DNA of 41,360 nt, taken from assembly GCA_038527215.1 (NCBI GenBank), contig JBCBGC010000066.1:1-41360 (forward strand). Direction: 5' to 3'. The notes beneath the pieces were generated by a model that did not search any database, was not told where the DNA came from, and worked only from the letters and a program-made list of their open reading frames with translations. This document shows positions 29,868 to 39,900 of this stretch, piece after piece. The position numbers and the translations under genes were made by a program. The number at the start of each line of letters is the position of its first letter. Positions within the stretch are counted from its first letter, which is position 1. The stretch is from JAWPMV01 sp038527215 (lineage in GTDB: Bacteria > Bacteroidota > Bacteroidia > J057).

Positions 29868-32708
29868 TTAAACCTTTTTAACAGAAGCTTTCTTTTGCTT
29901 CTTCATGGCTTTATTTACCTGTTCCAACTCCCTTTTAAGGAATCTACCGGTATGGGAAGCCTTCACTTTTGCTACTTCTTCAGGAGTACCTTGGGCAATG
30001 ATCATTCCGCCATTTTTGCCGCCTTCTGGTCCCAAATCTATCACGTGGTCCGCCACCTTGATGACATCCAGGTTGTGTTCGATCACTAGCACGGTATTCC
30101 CACGCTCAACCAACTGATTGAGGACATTCAGCAGCAATTCTATATCCTGAAAGTGGAGTCCCGTAGTGGGTTCGTCCAGAATGTACAAGGTGTTTCCGGT
30201 ATCTCTTCTGGATAGTTCCGAAGAGATTTTGATGCGCTGAGCTTCCCCTCCGGATAGGGTAGTGGCGGGCTGTCCTAAGGTGATATAGCCTAAGCCTACA
30301 TCGTGGATGGTTTTGAGGACCCGCTTAATCCTGGGCAAGGCATCAAAAAATTCCAGGGCCTCGGTAATGTCCATATTCAGGACATCGCTGATGGATTTGC
30401 CCTTATAGCGTACTTCCAGGGTCTCCCGATTGTATCGCTTACCCTGGCATTTGGGGCAGGAGACATATACATCAGGCAGGAAATTCATTTCAATGGTTTG
30501 TACCCCGGCCCCTTGACACTCTTCACAGCGTCCGCCTTTCACATTAAAGGAGAAACGACCGACCTTATAGCCTCTGGCCTGGGCTTCAGGAAGATTGGCA
30601 AAGAGCTGACGAATATAGGTGAAAACACCCGTATAGGTGGCTGGATTGGAACGCGGAGTCCGACCAATAGCGGACTGGTCAATCCTTACCACCTTATTGA
30701 CATATTCCAGGCCCATGAATGAGTCATAGGGCATGGGAGATTGCTTGGAGCGATAGAGGTGCTGACTGATAATGGGGAAAAGGGTCTCATTGATGAGGGT
30801 GGATTTCCCACTACCCGAAACGCCCGTTACACAGGTGAATACCCCCAGAGGCAGTTCCAGATCCACGGATTTCAGGTTGTTGCCTCTGGCTCCTTTCAGC
30901 ACCAGTTTATGCTGATGGGGCTCTCGGCGTTTTTCCGGCAAAGGGATCATCCGGCGATCAGCGAGATAATCCGCCGTAGGGCACTTGGTTTGGAGGACTT
31001 CTTCTGGTGTCCCCTGGGCTACAATTTCCCCGCCATAGAAGCCAGCTCCTGGTCCGAAATCAATGATATGGTCAGAGGCTAGCATGGTATCTTTATCGTG
31101 CTCTACCACCAAAACGGAATTGCCCAAATCCCGCAGATCGAGCAAGGATTGAATCAACCTTTCATTATCCCTTTGGTGGAGGCCGATACTGGGTTCATCC
31201 AGTATATAGAGAACGTTGACCAGTTGAGAGCCGATCTGTGTAGCCAGGCGGATGCGTTGCGCTTCTCCTCCGGAAAGACTCTTGGCCGGGCGATCCAGGG
31301 AAAGATAATCCAGGCCAACCTGGGTAAGAAAGCCAATTCGCTTGCGAAGTTCTTTGATGACTTCGGCTCCGATCTGCTGCTGGCGGGTACTCAGCCTATC
31401 TTCTATATCTACCATCCACTCGGCCAACTGACCGATGTCTAAGCTGGAAAGCTGAAAGATGTTTTTATCCGCCACCCGGAAGTACAAACTTTCTTTTTTC
31501 AACCGGCTCCCTTCACAGGTCGGACAGGTATTGATCTGCATGAACTGCTCGGCCCAGGTTTTGAGCTTTTCAGATGCGGAATGATGGTATTGCTCGTGGA
31601 CGAAATTTCTGACCCCGTCGAAGCGGGTCCTAATGGGCGGTTTGGTCCCGCTGGTTCTCCCTTCCAGGATGAACTTTTTAGCTTCTTCTGGAATGTCTTT
31701 GTAGGGCGTGGCTAAGGAAAACCCATAGGCTTCCGCGATTTTTCGTAATTGTCTGAAAATCCAGATATCCCGGTATTCTCCCACCGGGGCTAAGGCTCCT
31801 TTGTTGATGGACAAATTCTCGTCCGGAACCAGGGCATGCATGGCCACCTCGAAAACCTTGCCTAATCCATTGCAGGTAGGGCAGGCTCCATAGGGAGAGT
31901 TAAAAGAGAAGGTATTGGGAGAAGGAATATCGTAAGAAAGACCCGATTCCGGGTCCATGAGGTTTCGACTGTACCAGTGGGTATCTTTTTCCTCAAAATC
32001 TACCAGTAACACGGTGCCATCCCCGGTCTTCATCGCCCGCTGAACACTTTCCATCAGGCGTTTTTCATCCTTGCCAACCTGGATTCGGTCTACCACCAGT
32101 TCAATGTCGTGGATTTTGTAACGATCCAGCTTCATACCCTTGGTCATCTCCACGATTTCTCCATCAATGCGAACCCGGGTATAGCCGTTCTTGGCCAGGT
32201 TCTCAAATAGCTCCCGGTAGTGCCCTTTTCTAGAGCGAACCAGCGGAGCCAGAATCATCATTTTTTCTCCGGCAAACTGTTTTCCAATGGTTTCTACGAC
32301 TTGCTCATCCGTCATTTTGATCATCTTCTTGCCGGACTTATAGCTGATGGCATCAGCCGCTCGGGCAAAAAGCAGACGAAAAAGGTCGTAAATCTCTGTA
32401 ACCGTGCCGACGGTGGAGCGGGGATTGCGAGAGGTGGTTTTCTGTTCGATGGCAATCACGGGGCTGAGGCCATCAATTTTGTCAACGTCCGGGCTTTTGA
32501 GGTTCCCCAGAAATTGTCGGGCGTATGCCGAAAAACTCTCTAAATAGCGACGCTGGCCTTCGGCATATAAGGTGTCAAAGGCCAGCGAGCTTTTCCCGGA
32601 ACCACTCACGCCGGTAATCACGACGAGTTTGTTGCGCGGGATCTTTAAGTCAATATTTTTCAGATTGTGCTCTCGGGCACCAAGGATATCAATATATGCC
32701 TCCTTCAT
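29868..32708 (-). CDS. uvrA: Excinuclease ABC subunit A
   Basis: The damage-recognition ATPase of nucleotide excision repair, which loads UvrB on lesions. The 946 residues show two ABC modules. Walker A G-V-S-G-S-G-K-S lies at 33-40 and a second one (G-V-S-G-S-G-K-S-T-L) near residue 635. The signatures L-S-G-G-E-A-Q-R-I-R and L-S-G-G-E-A-Q-R-I-K are present. The zinc finger of the second module is C-E-E-C...C-P-K-C, and the first-module Cys pairs are C-P-T-C-N and C-P-T-C-E. Length and order match the family. The start ATG lies 20 bases inside the end of the upstream transglycosylase gene, so translation is probably coupled. Confidence 0.98.
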   Translation of the reverse strand: MKEAYIDILGAREHNLKNIDLKIPRNKLVVITGVSGSGKSSLAFDTLYAEGQRRYLESFSAYARQFLGNLKSPDVDKIDGLSPVIAIEQKTTSRNPRSTVGTVTEIYDLFRLLFARAADAISYKSGKKMIKMTDEQVVETIGKQFAGEKMMILAPLVRSRKGHYRELFENLAKNGYTRVRIDGEIVEMTKGMKLDRYKIHDIELVVDRIQVGKDEKRLMESVQRAMKTGDGTVLLVDFEEKDTHWYSRNLMDPESGLSYDIPSPNTFSFNSPYGACPTCNGLGKVFEVAMHALVPDENLSINKGALAPVGEYRDIWIFRQLRKIAEAYGFSLATPYKDIPEEAKKFILEGRTSGTKPPIRTRFDGVRNFVHEQYHHSASEKLKTWAEQFMQINTCPTCEGSRLKKESLYFRVADKNIFQLSSLDIGQLAEWMVDIEDRLSTRQQQIGAEVIKELRKRIGFLTQVGLDYLSLDRPAKSLSGGEAQRIRLATQIGSQLVNVLYILDEPSIGLHQRDNERLIQSLLDLRDLGNSVLVVEHDKDTMLASDHIIDFGPGAGFYGGEIVAQGTPEEVLQTKCPTADYLADRRMIPLPEKRREPHQHKLVLKGARGNNLKSVDLELPLGVFTCVTGVSGSGKSTLINETLFPIISQHLYRSKQSPMPYDSFMGLEYVNKVVRIDQSAIGRTPRSNPATYTGVFTYIRQLFANLPEAQARGYKVGRFSFNVKGGRCEECQGAGVQTIEMNFLPDVYVSCPKCQGKRYNRETLEVRYKGKSISDVLNMDITEALEFFDALPRIKRVLKTIHDVGLGYITLGQPATTLSGGEAQRIKISSELSRRDTGNTLYILDEPTTGLHFQDIELLLNVLNQLVERGNTVLVIEHNLDVIKVADHVIDLGPEGGKNGGMIIAQGTPEEVAKVKASHTGRFLKRELEQVNKAMKKQKKASVKKV

Positions 32709-33750
32709 CTTCCTCCGGGTTCTTTTCAGTCTGGAGGGCGATTTCTTCTTTAGAAGGACCTTCCTCCGCGATGGTGTCAGTGGTCGTCGGAGTGGAAGGT
32801 GTTTCTGGAATTTTTTCCTCTTTCAGCTTCTCTACTACCGACTGAGATACTAACGGTAGCCGTATGCGATATGTTTTGCCGGGGGATACCTCAAGACGGT
32901 TGGCAATCAACCAGGGATTGAGGGTTTTGATCTCCCGAAAAGTGGCTCCGTTTGTAGCCGCAAAGGTAGCTAAATCTGCGATATTTTCCTGCACTTCCAC
33001 TTGCTTATATCTTGGGAGGGAAAGGCCGGATTTTCCGAGTCCGTCCAGGCCATAGCGACCAGGATTTTCGAGGATCGATTTGAAGGCCAGAATGCGGTAT
33101 AAATAATCACCTGTTTCGTCATTGAGGTCCAACGCAAAATAGTCGTTGATTCCCTGCGCCTTCATGGTACGATTCAAGCCTCCCACGCCCATATTGTAGG
33201 CTGCAGCGACCAGGGCCCAATCATTGAGCTCCTTATAGTGGGTCTTTAGATACCGACAAGCTGCTTTGGTGGCTTTTTCCGGATGATAACGCTCATCCAC
33301 GGTTTCGGATACTTCGAGGCCGTACTGACGGGCTGTAGGGGCCATAAATTGCCAGAAGCCTTTGGCACCTACTGGGGAGGTGGCATTGGACAGGTTACTT
33401 TCTGCAATAGCGAGGTAGAAGAAATCAGCCGGAATACCATATTGCTCCATGATAGGGAGAAATTTGGTTTTGAAGGTAAAGGCCCGACGGGCGATGAGGC
33501 TGATGCCTGATTTAGCTTCTACGTATTTAGAAATTTCCTGATCTAGTTTCGCTTTGACGGCATCTCTGTCAACCGGAACTTCCTGGTTGCAGAAGGTCAA
33601 AGAGGGGGGAGCGTCCAGTCTGAAGGCCGCCATATGCTCAGTAATGTTCTTGAGTTTGGGGGCCTCAGGGGCTGGTTTAGGTTTCAAATATACCCCGATA
33701 GCCGTAATGAAAATACTGGCTGGGATAATAATGAACAGCAGTTTCCTCAT
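32689..33750 (-). CDS. MltD-like lytic transglycosylase
   Basis: A 353-residue exported protein that cuts peptidoglycan glycan strands. It has an N-terminal signal or anchor helix (about 3-21). The SLT/goose-lysozyme-type catalytic domain (about 88-235) carries the catalytic Glu117 in L-A-I-A-E-S-N, followed by 'SPVGAKGFWQFMAPTARQYG' and 'AAYNMG'. A LysM-like or degenerate cell-wall segment ('FREIKTLNPWL', about 275-300) and an acidic Pro/Thr tail complete it. The assignment to the MltD group is by the A-x-G-F-W-Q-F pattern. It is upstream of uvrA with a 20-base overlap, an odd functional pairing. Confidence 0.9.
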   Translation of the reverse strand: MRKLLFIIIPASIFITAIGVYLKPKPAPEAPKLKNITEHMAAFRLDAPPSLTFCNQEVPVDRDAVKAKLDQEISKYVEAKSGISLIARRAFTFKTKFLPIMEQYGIPADFFYLAIAESNLSNATSPVGAKGFWQFMAPTARQYGLEVSETVDERYHPEKATKAACRYLKTHYKELNDWALVAAAYNMGVGGLNRTMKAQGINDYFALDLNDETGDYLYRILAFKSILENPGRYGLDGLGKSGLSLPRYKQVEVQENIADLATFAATNGATFREIKTLNPWLIANRLEVSPGKTYRIRLPLVSQSVVEKLKEEKIPETPSTPTTTDTIAEEGPSKEEIALQTEKNPEEDEGGIY

Positions 33751-33943
33751 AGGGGATGTTTGGTGCTTGTTTGTTCAATGACGCAATATTCAGGTACAGG
33801 GACTCAAAAATCACGACATTTTGTTGGGTTTTCTTTCAAGGTGTCGAATAATTCGCTTTCCAAGATAGAAACCTCATTCGGTTCTCAGATGAATACAATC
33901 TTGAATGGTAAAATCATTTGAGTCAACCGACATTTTACAGTGC

Positions 33944-34651
33944 TTAAAAGTTGGGTTTAAGGGTTCTATTATTATAGAATCCGGTCAATTGTTCAACTAC
34001 TTCATCAGCAGTATCCACTACTTTGAAGAGGTCGAGATCTTCCGGAGAAATATTTTTATGCTGATCCAGCAACACACTTTTTATCCAATCCAGTAAGCCC
34101 GTCCAGAAAGAACTTCCCACCAGAACGACGGGGAAACGGTCAATTTTCTGGGTTTGAATCAGGGTAAGGGCTTCGAAGAGTTCATCCAGCGTGCCAAATC
34201 CACCCGGCAGTACGACAAAGCCCTGGGCGTATTTGACAAACATTACCTTGCGTACAAAGAAGTAATTGAAATTGATGTCTTTGTCCGGATCGATGTAAGG
34301 ATTGGAATGTTGTTCAAAAGGCAACACAATGTTGAGGCCTACGGAAGAACCGCCTGCTTCGTGTGCGCCTTTATTACCTGCTTCCATGATCCCAGGCCCT
34401 CCACCTGTAATGATCCCAAAGCCTGCTTTGGTCAGTTTGGAGGCAATTTCTGTGGAAAGTTCATAGAAAGGGGTGCCGGGTTGCGTACGGGCAGAACCAA
34501 AAATAGACACACATGGGCCGATGGCGGCCATTTTTTCAAAACCTTCTACAAACTCTGCCATGACCTTAAATACGGTCCAGCTGTCCTGAGAGTGAGATTT
34601 TTCCCACTTTTTGCGTCTTTCGGTGAAGAAGGTGTTGATATGTTTATCCAT
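33944..34651 (-). CDS. LOG-family protein (TIGR00730, Rossmann fold)
   Basis: A 235-residue protein of the LOG/lysine-decarboxylase-like family, many members of which release cytokinin bases from their nucleoside monophosphates. The diagnostic motif P-G-G-F-G-T-L-D-E (about residue 150) and the upstream 'GGGPGIMEAGNKGAHEAGG' block are both present. The frame is open to 34684, but a perfect -7 element (TACATTTG) lies at 34673-34680 on the minus strand, so the ATG at 34651 is chosen. In bacteria this is probably a nucleotide phosphoribohydrolase; substrate not shown. It is separated from the transglycosylase by 193 bases without a gene. Confidence 0.9.
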   Translation of the reverse strand: MDKHINTFFTERRKKWEKSHSQDSWTVFKVMAEFVEGFEKMAAIGPCVSIFGSARTQPGTPFYELSTEIASKLTKAGFGIITGGGPGIMEAGNKGAHEAGGSSVGLNIVLPFEQHSNPYIDPDKDINFNYFFVRKVMFVKYAQGFVVLPGGFGTLDELFEALTLIQTQKIDRFPVVLVGSSFWTGLLDWIKSVLLDQHKNISPEDLDLFKVVDTADEVVEQLTGFYNNRTLKPNF

Positions 34652-34672
34652 TGTTTTTCGAATCAGGGGCGG

Positions 34673-34705
34673 CAAATGTAGCAAAATATTCAGGTTAAAA
34701 AAGCT
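34673..34705 (-). promoter_or_regulatory. Bacteroidetes-type promoter of the LOG gene
   Basis: On the minus strand a T-rich -33 block is followed at about 18-20 bases by the perfect -7 element TACATTTG (34673-34680). It ends 21 bases before the ATG at 34651. Confidence 0.6.
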
Positions 34706-34869
34706 TCATTCAGCGACCGATTCTTGCTTGTTGCAACCTTAGCTATGTACGGAAATGGTACAAAAGGTTACATATTGGACGAGTTTTCGAAACAAAATGC
34801 ATGCTCAGCCCGCAAATTTTTGTGCATAAAGAGACAGTTTTTGGTACGGAATTCTGATCAATAACTGTT

Positions 34870-34877
34870 TACTTTAG
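34870..34877 (+). promoter_or_regulatory. Candidate -7 element of porQ
   Basis: TACTTTAG matches TAnnTTTG at all but one fixed position. It ends 13 bases before the ATG at 34891 and only 4 before the in-frame GTG at 34882, favouring the ATG. Confidence 0.4.
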
Positions 34878-34890
34878 CCCCGTGAAAAGT

Positions 34891-35916
34891 ATGAGAACAA
34901 TTCTGATCCTATGGGCAGTATGCCTGCCTGCTTATCTTGCAGCCCAAATCGGGGGTCAACATGTCTACGAATTCCTCAACCTCTCTCCGTCGGCCCGGAT
35001 CGTATCCTTGGGAGGCGTGAACATCTCCACCATGGATGATGATGTGAACTTTGGGGTCCAAAATCCTGCCCTGGTTTCTGATTCTATGCACCAGCGGATG
35101 AGCCTGAGTTTTTCCAGTTATCTGGCAGGGATCAAATATGGCTACGCCGGATACAGCCATACTTTTGAAGGGATCGGCAGTTTTCACAGTGGAATTCAGT
35201 ATATCAATTCCGGCAGTATGCGGGGTGCGGATGAGTTTGGAAACCTTACCGGGGAGTTTTCTGCTTCGGAATTGGCCTGGTACCTGGGCATATCCAGAGC
35301 CTGGAGGCAATTCCGCTACGGGGCCAACCTGAAATTTATCTCTTCTACCCTGGGACCTGGCTATTCCTCCGTGGGGATGGCCCTCGATCTGGGAGGTAGC
35401 TATCAAAGCAAAAGCAAACTGTTCTCCGCAGGCATGGTGATTCGCAACATCGGTACCCAATTCACCACCTACACGGGTGCACCGAGAGAAGGCTTGCCGT
35501 TCGAAGTGCTTTTAGGCGTCTCGAATAAGCTAAAGTATATGCCTTTGCGCTTTTCCATCACCCTGACCAACCTGGAGCAACCCCGGCTGATTTTCATCGA
35601 TCCGGACGCTCCAGTGGAGCTGGACCTAAGTGGGAATCCGATAGAACCGAGAAATCAAACCGCCGATCAGATATTCAGGCATGGGGTCTTTAGTGCGGAA
35701 TTTCTGCTGGGTAAATCCCTGCGCCTGCGGGCAGGCTATAATCATCTGCGTCGGCAGGAACTTCGTTCTGAAAACCGGGCCGGCATGACAGGCTTCTCCA
35801 TGGGGATCGGGATCCGGGCCAGCAGATTTGCTTTTGATTACGGCTTTAGCAGTTTTGGCTTGAATGGACGCCTGTTTGCCCACCAGTTTAGCCTCCTGTA
35901 CCGGCTGGGGAATTGA
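34891..35916 (+). CDS. porQ: Type IX secretion system protein PorQ
   Basis: A 341-residue outer-membrane protein with a signal peptide (about 1-18, ending L-A-A-Q). The body is beta-barrel-like with many alternating hydrophobic strands and ends in an aromatic-containing final strand (H-Q-F-S-L-L-Y-R-L-G-N). The opening 'GGQHVYEFLNLSPSARIVSLGG' (split here as G-G-Q-H-V-Y-E-F-L and S-A-R-I-V-S-L-G-G) is the PorQ/PorV-type signature. PorQ belongs to the attachment/translocation machinery of the T9SS. It fits the T9SS-CTD proteins encoded nearby. An in-frame GTG at 34882 is a less likely start. Confidence 0.88.
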   Translation: MRTILILWAVCLPAYLAAQIGGQHVYEFLNLSPSARIVSLGGVNISTMDDDVNFGVQNPALVSDSMHQRMSLSFSSYLAGIKYGYAGYSHTFEGIGSFHSGIQYINSGSMRGADEFGNLTGEFSASELAWYLGISRAWRQFRYGANLKFISSTLGPGYSSVGMALDLGGSYQSKSKLFSAGMVIRNIGTQFTTYTGAPREGLPFEVLLGVSNKLKYMPLRFSITLTNLEQPRLIFIDPDAPVELDLSGNPIEPRNQTADQIFRHGVFSAEFLLGKSLRLRAGYNHLRRQELRSENRAGMTGFSMGIGIRASRFAFDYGFSSFGLNGRLFAHQFSLLYRLGN

Positions 35917-36023
35917 GAACCGCTTTATTTTTTCCGAAAGTGATAAGTTCTGATTCTCCGGAAGAAAGAATCATTTAGATTTGTCCGGATTTAACTGCAT
36001 TTTTGCAGAAAGCCAGCTGTTTC

Positions 36024-36593
36024 ATGCTCAACTTCCTTTTCGTAGGGTTCATCTTCATTTCTGCTCTCTACTTATTTCTTTCGCCACGGAAGGAAGTCCC
36101 TTTGGTCATCATCTTACATGCTTTCTTCCAGTACGTCATGACGTTGGGATTCTGGCTGGTTCAGATGAATACCTATTTCGCCGGGATGCTGCTCGGATTC
36201 ATGGTGACCACCTCGGTTCTCCTGGTATGGGCCAGGAATCTGAACTACTCTAAAGACCTCCTTAGCATTCGGCTGTTTTTTACGCTTACCCAGTGGACCG
36301 CCTTGGTGGCGGTTGTCATTTTTATCGTCGTCAAATCGCCCTATTACTACATGGTGCCCTCCTCCAGTTGGCAAGACCTGGTGGACCATCAGCAGCTCAG
36401 CATTCATCCGGCTGCCAAGTTGTGTGGGAATGTGCTCCTTTTTACCACCTTTTTCCATCTCGTTTTGGGCTGGGGACAGCGGTGGTCAGCCAGCAAGTCT
36501 TTTTGGGATTTGAGTCCCTTGTTTCTATATTTTTTGTTGATGAGTTTCCTGCGGATTTTCCAGCAAGGAACAGAGGTTTTTCCTTATTCCTGA
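36024..36593 (+). CDS. Unrecognised multi-pass membrane protein
   Basis: A 189-residue protein from the ATG at 36024; the frame is also open from a TTG at 36003. It has about five hydrophobic segments (about residues 1-18, 25-43, 50-68, 86-104 and 138-182, the last long enough for two). Aromatic residues are common, as in Y-Y-Y-M-V-P and W-S-A-S-K-S-F-W-D. No catalytic motif was seen and no family is recognised. It lies 107 bases after porQ on the same strand, so it might be co-transcribed with it; no terminator is visible in between. Confidence 0.65.
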   Translation: MLNFLFVGFIFISALYLFLSPRKEVPLVIILHAFFQYVMTLGFWLVQMNTYFAGMLLGFMVTTSVLLVWARNLNYSKDLLSIRLFFTLTQWTALVAVVIFIVVKSPYYYMVPSSSWQDLVDHQQLSIHPAAKLCGNVLLFTTFFHLVLGWGQRWSASKSFWDLSPLFLYFLLMSFLRIFQQGTEVFPYS

Positions 36594-36901
36594 AGCCCAC
36601 CTTTGAGGATGGGCGAAGGGTTTGCTCTTTCGACAAAAAAATCTTACCTAGCAAAGCACAATAATCGCTTCATTCAAGGCCAATACATATCCTTAGAAGC
36701 GAAAAATTAGGGTGGGGTATTTTCCTAAATTGTACATCTAAAGAATATGTTGGCAGATGAATTGTCTCACCAGCCAGAGGTGGATATTTTTTGCCGAAAT
36801 TGATTCTCAGATATTCAGTTGATTCCCCCACTAGTAACTGATGATTAACCGAGAGGACAAAAAGGACAGCTGTCCTGAGGCCTAACAGAGCAGAATAGGA
36901 A
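36594..36901. other. Intergenic region with a 14-bp palindrome
   Basis: No gene is supported here. A hairpin (GCCCA / TGGGC, 36595-36614) without a T-run follows the membrane protein. Closer to the giant gene, AGGACAGCTGTCCT (36863-36876) is a perfect 14-bp palindrome, preceded by another AGGACA (36854-36859). Confidence 0.45.
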
Positions 36902-39900
36902 ATGAATTTCATTCTTTCGCGCATGTGGAATCCCCGTCAAACCACTTTCAGCCTGCTGGTTGGGCTGATGATCTTTTTCCCAGCCCGGCTTTTGGCTCAG
37001 CCAACCGCCAACTTTACCGCCGATACTACCCAGGGCTGTAGTCCTTTTTCCCTGGTGGTGAATTTTCAGGATTTATCAACAGGAGGCCCTACTTCCTGGT
37101 TGTGGGATTTTGGGGATGCCAACAATAGTACCAGTACGCTGCAGAACCCAACCTTTGTCTACAGCGATCCTGGTTGCTATGACGTGACCCTCACCGTTAC
37201 AAACGGCTTAGGCTCTGATGCGCAAACCATCACCTGCTTTATTGAAATTTTGGCTCCACCTGTGCCAGGATTTTCCATAGATTTCAGTCAGGGCTGTGTA
37301 CCTTTTACCGCCTGCTTTACCGATACGACTTCCTCTTCGAATGGCGCCATCACTTCCTGGTCATGGACCCTATCTGATGGTTCTCCCAGCTCTGTACAGA
37401 ATCCCTGCTTTAGTTTTTCGACTGCACCGGATACGATTAGTGCTATCCTGACGGTTTCTGATGCTGCTGGCTGTGCCGCTACCGCTGTATTTCAGGATAT
37501 CATCATCATTGATGAACCGCCAGTCCTTGACTTTACCGTTGATATTAATTCCGCCTGTAATCCGCCTTTGACAGTGAACGTAACCAATAATACGGTAGTC
37601 AATGGCGCTGGGGCTTCTAACTATAAATGGTATTACCCCGGCGGCACCTCCTCTGCAGGGGTTGATTCTGCCGCGGGATTTAATGTGCCCCCTATCCTAT
37701 ACAATAATACGGGCCAATTTGATATAACCTTGGTGGCGGAAGCCGCAAATGGATGTTCAGACACCCTGGTCCAGACTGGATTGGTCGGGATCGGAGGCGT
37801 GGTTGCGGATTTCGCAGCCAGCGATAGCGTGATTTGTCTGGGTGAAAGCATAGACTTTACCAGCCTTTCTTCAGGAGGAGTCAGTAGCCTTGAATGGGAT
37901 TTTGGGGAAACGCCCGGTGTAGATGCCACTACGCCTAACGCCTCCTACACCTACCAGGCTCCTGGAACTTATAGTGTAACCCTCAGGGCCAATAATGCCC
38001 AGTGTGGAGATACCATCGTGCGAAACCTCTTTATTCAGGTTCAGCAAAGTCCTACGGCCGCTTTTGACGTTGACCGCGATGAAGATTGCCAGCCTGGTTT
38101 TCCTTTCTTCTTCACCGACCAGTCTGTAGGAGCTACCAATTGGGATTGGAGCTTTGGTGATGGAGGAGTGGACGCCACCCAAAACCCTAACCACACCTAT
38201 GCTAATTTTGGTTCGTTTCCGGTATCTCTGATTGTTACCAACGCCTTCGGTTGTCAGGACACCGCTTTTGACACCCTGGCCGTAGCACCTCCGAATGTGA
38301 ACTTCAACCAGGATATCATTGAGGGCTGTGCGCCCTTAACCGTAAACTTTACAGACCAAACCCAATCGATTGATAGCATCATCAGTTGGACCTGGGACTT
38401 CGGAGATGCAGTGAATGCGATTCCTGCTACTTCGACCGACCAAAACCCTACGGTAGATTTCACGGCTCCGGGCAATTATGATATTACGCTGATTGTGGTT
38501 ACACAAGGGGGCTGTACAGATACCCTGGTAAGAACCAATGCGGTTCGGGTCGGAGCACCTCCTTCTGCTACCTTTACTGCGGATAAGGATACCCTCTGTA
38601 TCAATGAAGATGTAACTTTCATTGCGGTACCTGGAAACAGCAATTGGGATTATGAGTGGGATTTTCAATATGTAGCGCCCGGTAACTTCGTTACCCAAAG
38701 TGATACGGCCTTTACCACTTATCCCGATACAGGTACTTTTGACGTAGCCCTCGTGGTAAATGACAATGGTTGTCGCGATACAGTGATCGTTCAGGACATA
38801 ATTTATGTCTCTCCACCGAGAGCGCAATATGCAGTATCTGATACCGTAGTCTGTGGACTCCCGCAGACCATCACCATCGTTGATTCCTCCTTGGGACCAG
38901 CTGATGTCTATAACTGGTACTTGAATGGCAACCTCTATTCTACCCAGCAAACGCCTCCGCCTTTGACGATCAATACGCCAGGTGCTTATGTGCTTACCCA
39001 GACGATTCTCAATACGCTGACAGGTTGTACGGACACCTTTGCTGCAGTGCTGAGTGGGGGAGATCCGGTAGCCGATTTTACGGTAGACAAAAATGTAGTC
39101 TGTAAAGACGAACCCATCGAGTTTATCATTACCTCTACTAATTTTGTGCAGCAGTTGTGGTACATGGATTGGGGTGATCCCGTCAATAACCAGCCTTTCA
39201 GTCCTGCTTCCTTTTTCTACTCATACCCAGATACCGGGGACTATTCCATTTTCCTGACGATCGTCGATGTATTCGGATGTCGGGATACGGTCATACGAGA
39301 TGATTATATACGGGTGAACGGACCCTATGTGGATTTTGCAGGTGACCCTCAGGGAGGCTGTCTGCCCCATCCCGTTCAGTTTTCAGATAGCACCACCTTT
39401 TCTCCAGGTGTACCTGGCGCCAGTTGGGCCTGGGATTTTGGAGATGGATCGGCCATCGGCACGGCGCAGAACCCCTCGCATGTGTATAATTCCGTTGGAT
39501 TTTTTGATGTCCAATTGATTGCAACCGATGCGCAGGGCTGTCAGGACAGCCTTACCCAACAGAATTATATCAATGTTACTTTCCCCAGCCCGGCCTTCTC
39601 TGTGGTTGATGATTCAACTTGTGCAGGGAATCAGGTAGTGTTTAATAATACTTCCACCGGGATTGGCCTTACGTATCTGTGGGATTTTGGGGATGGAGAC
39701 ACCAGCTCTTTACCTAATCCGACCCATGCTTATGCGGATACGGGATTCTATGATGTAAAATTGATCACTACGGACATCAATGGCTGTGTAGATTCCTTCA
39801 TCGTTACAAATGCTGTCTATATAGAGCAATTTGAAGCACGATTTGGGGGAGACCCAACGGTCGGCATTTGTCCACCTTTGAATACCCAGTTTACCGATTC

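Noticed and set aside
36670..36924. 84-codon minus-strand frame before the giant PKD gene
   Set aside because: It overlaps the start codon and palindrome of the PKD gene; the weak hydrophobic N-terminus alone is not enough.
37633..38950. Several minus-strand frames of 70-204 codons inside the PKD gene
   Set aside because: They are shadows of the repeat coding frame; the + frame shows clear PKD and Cys patterns throughout.
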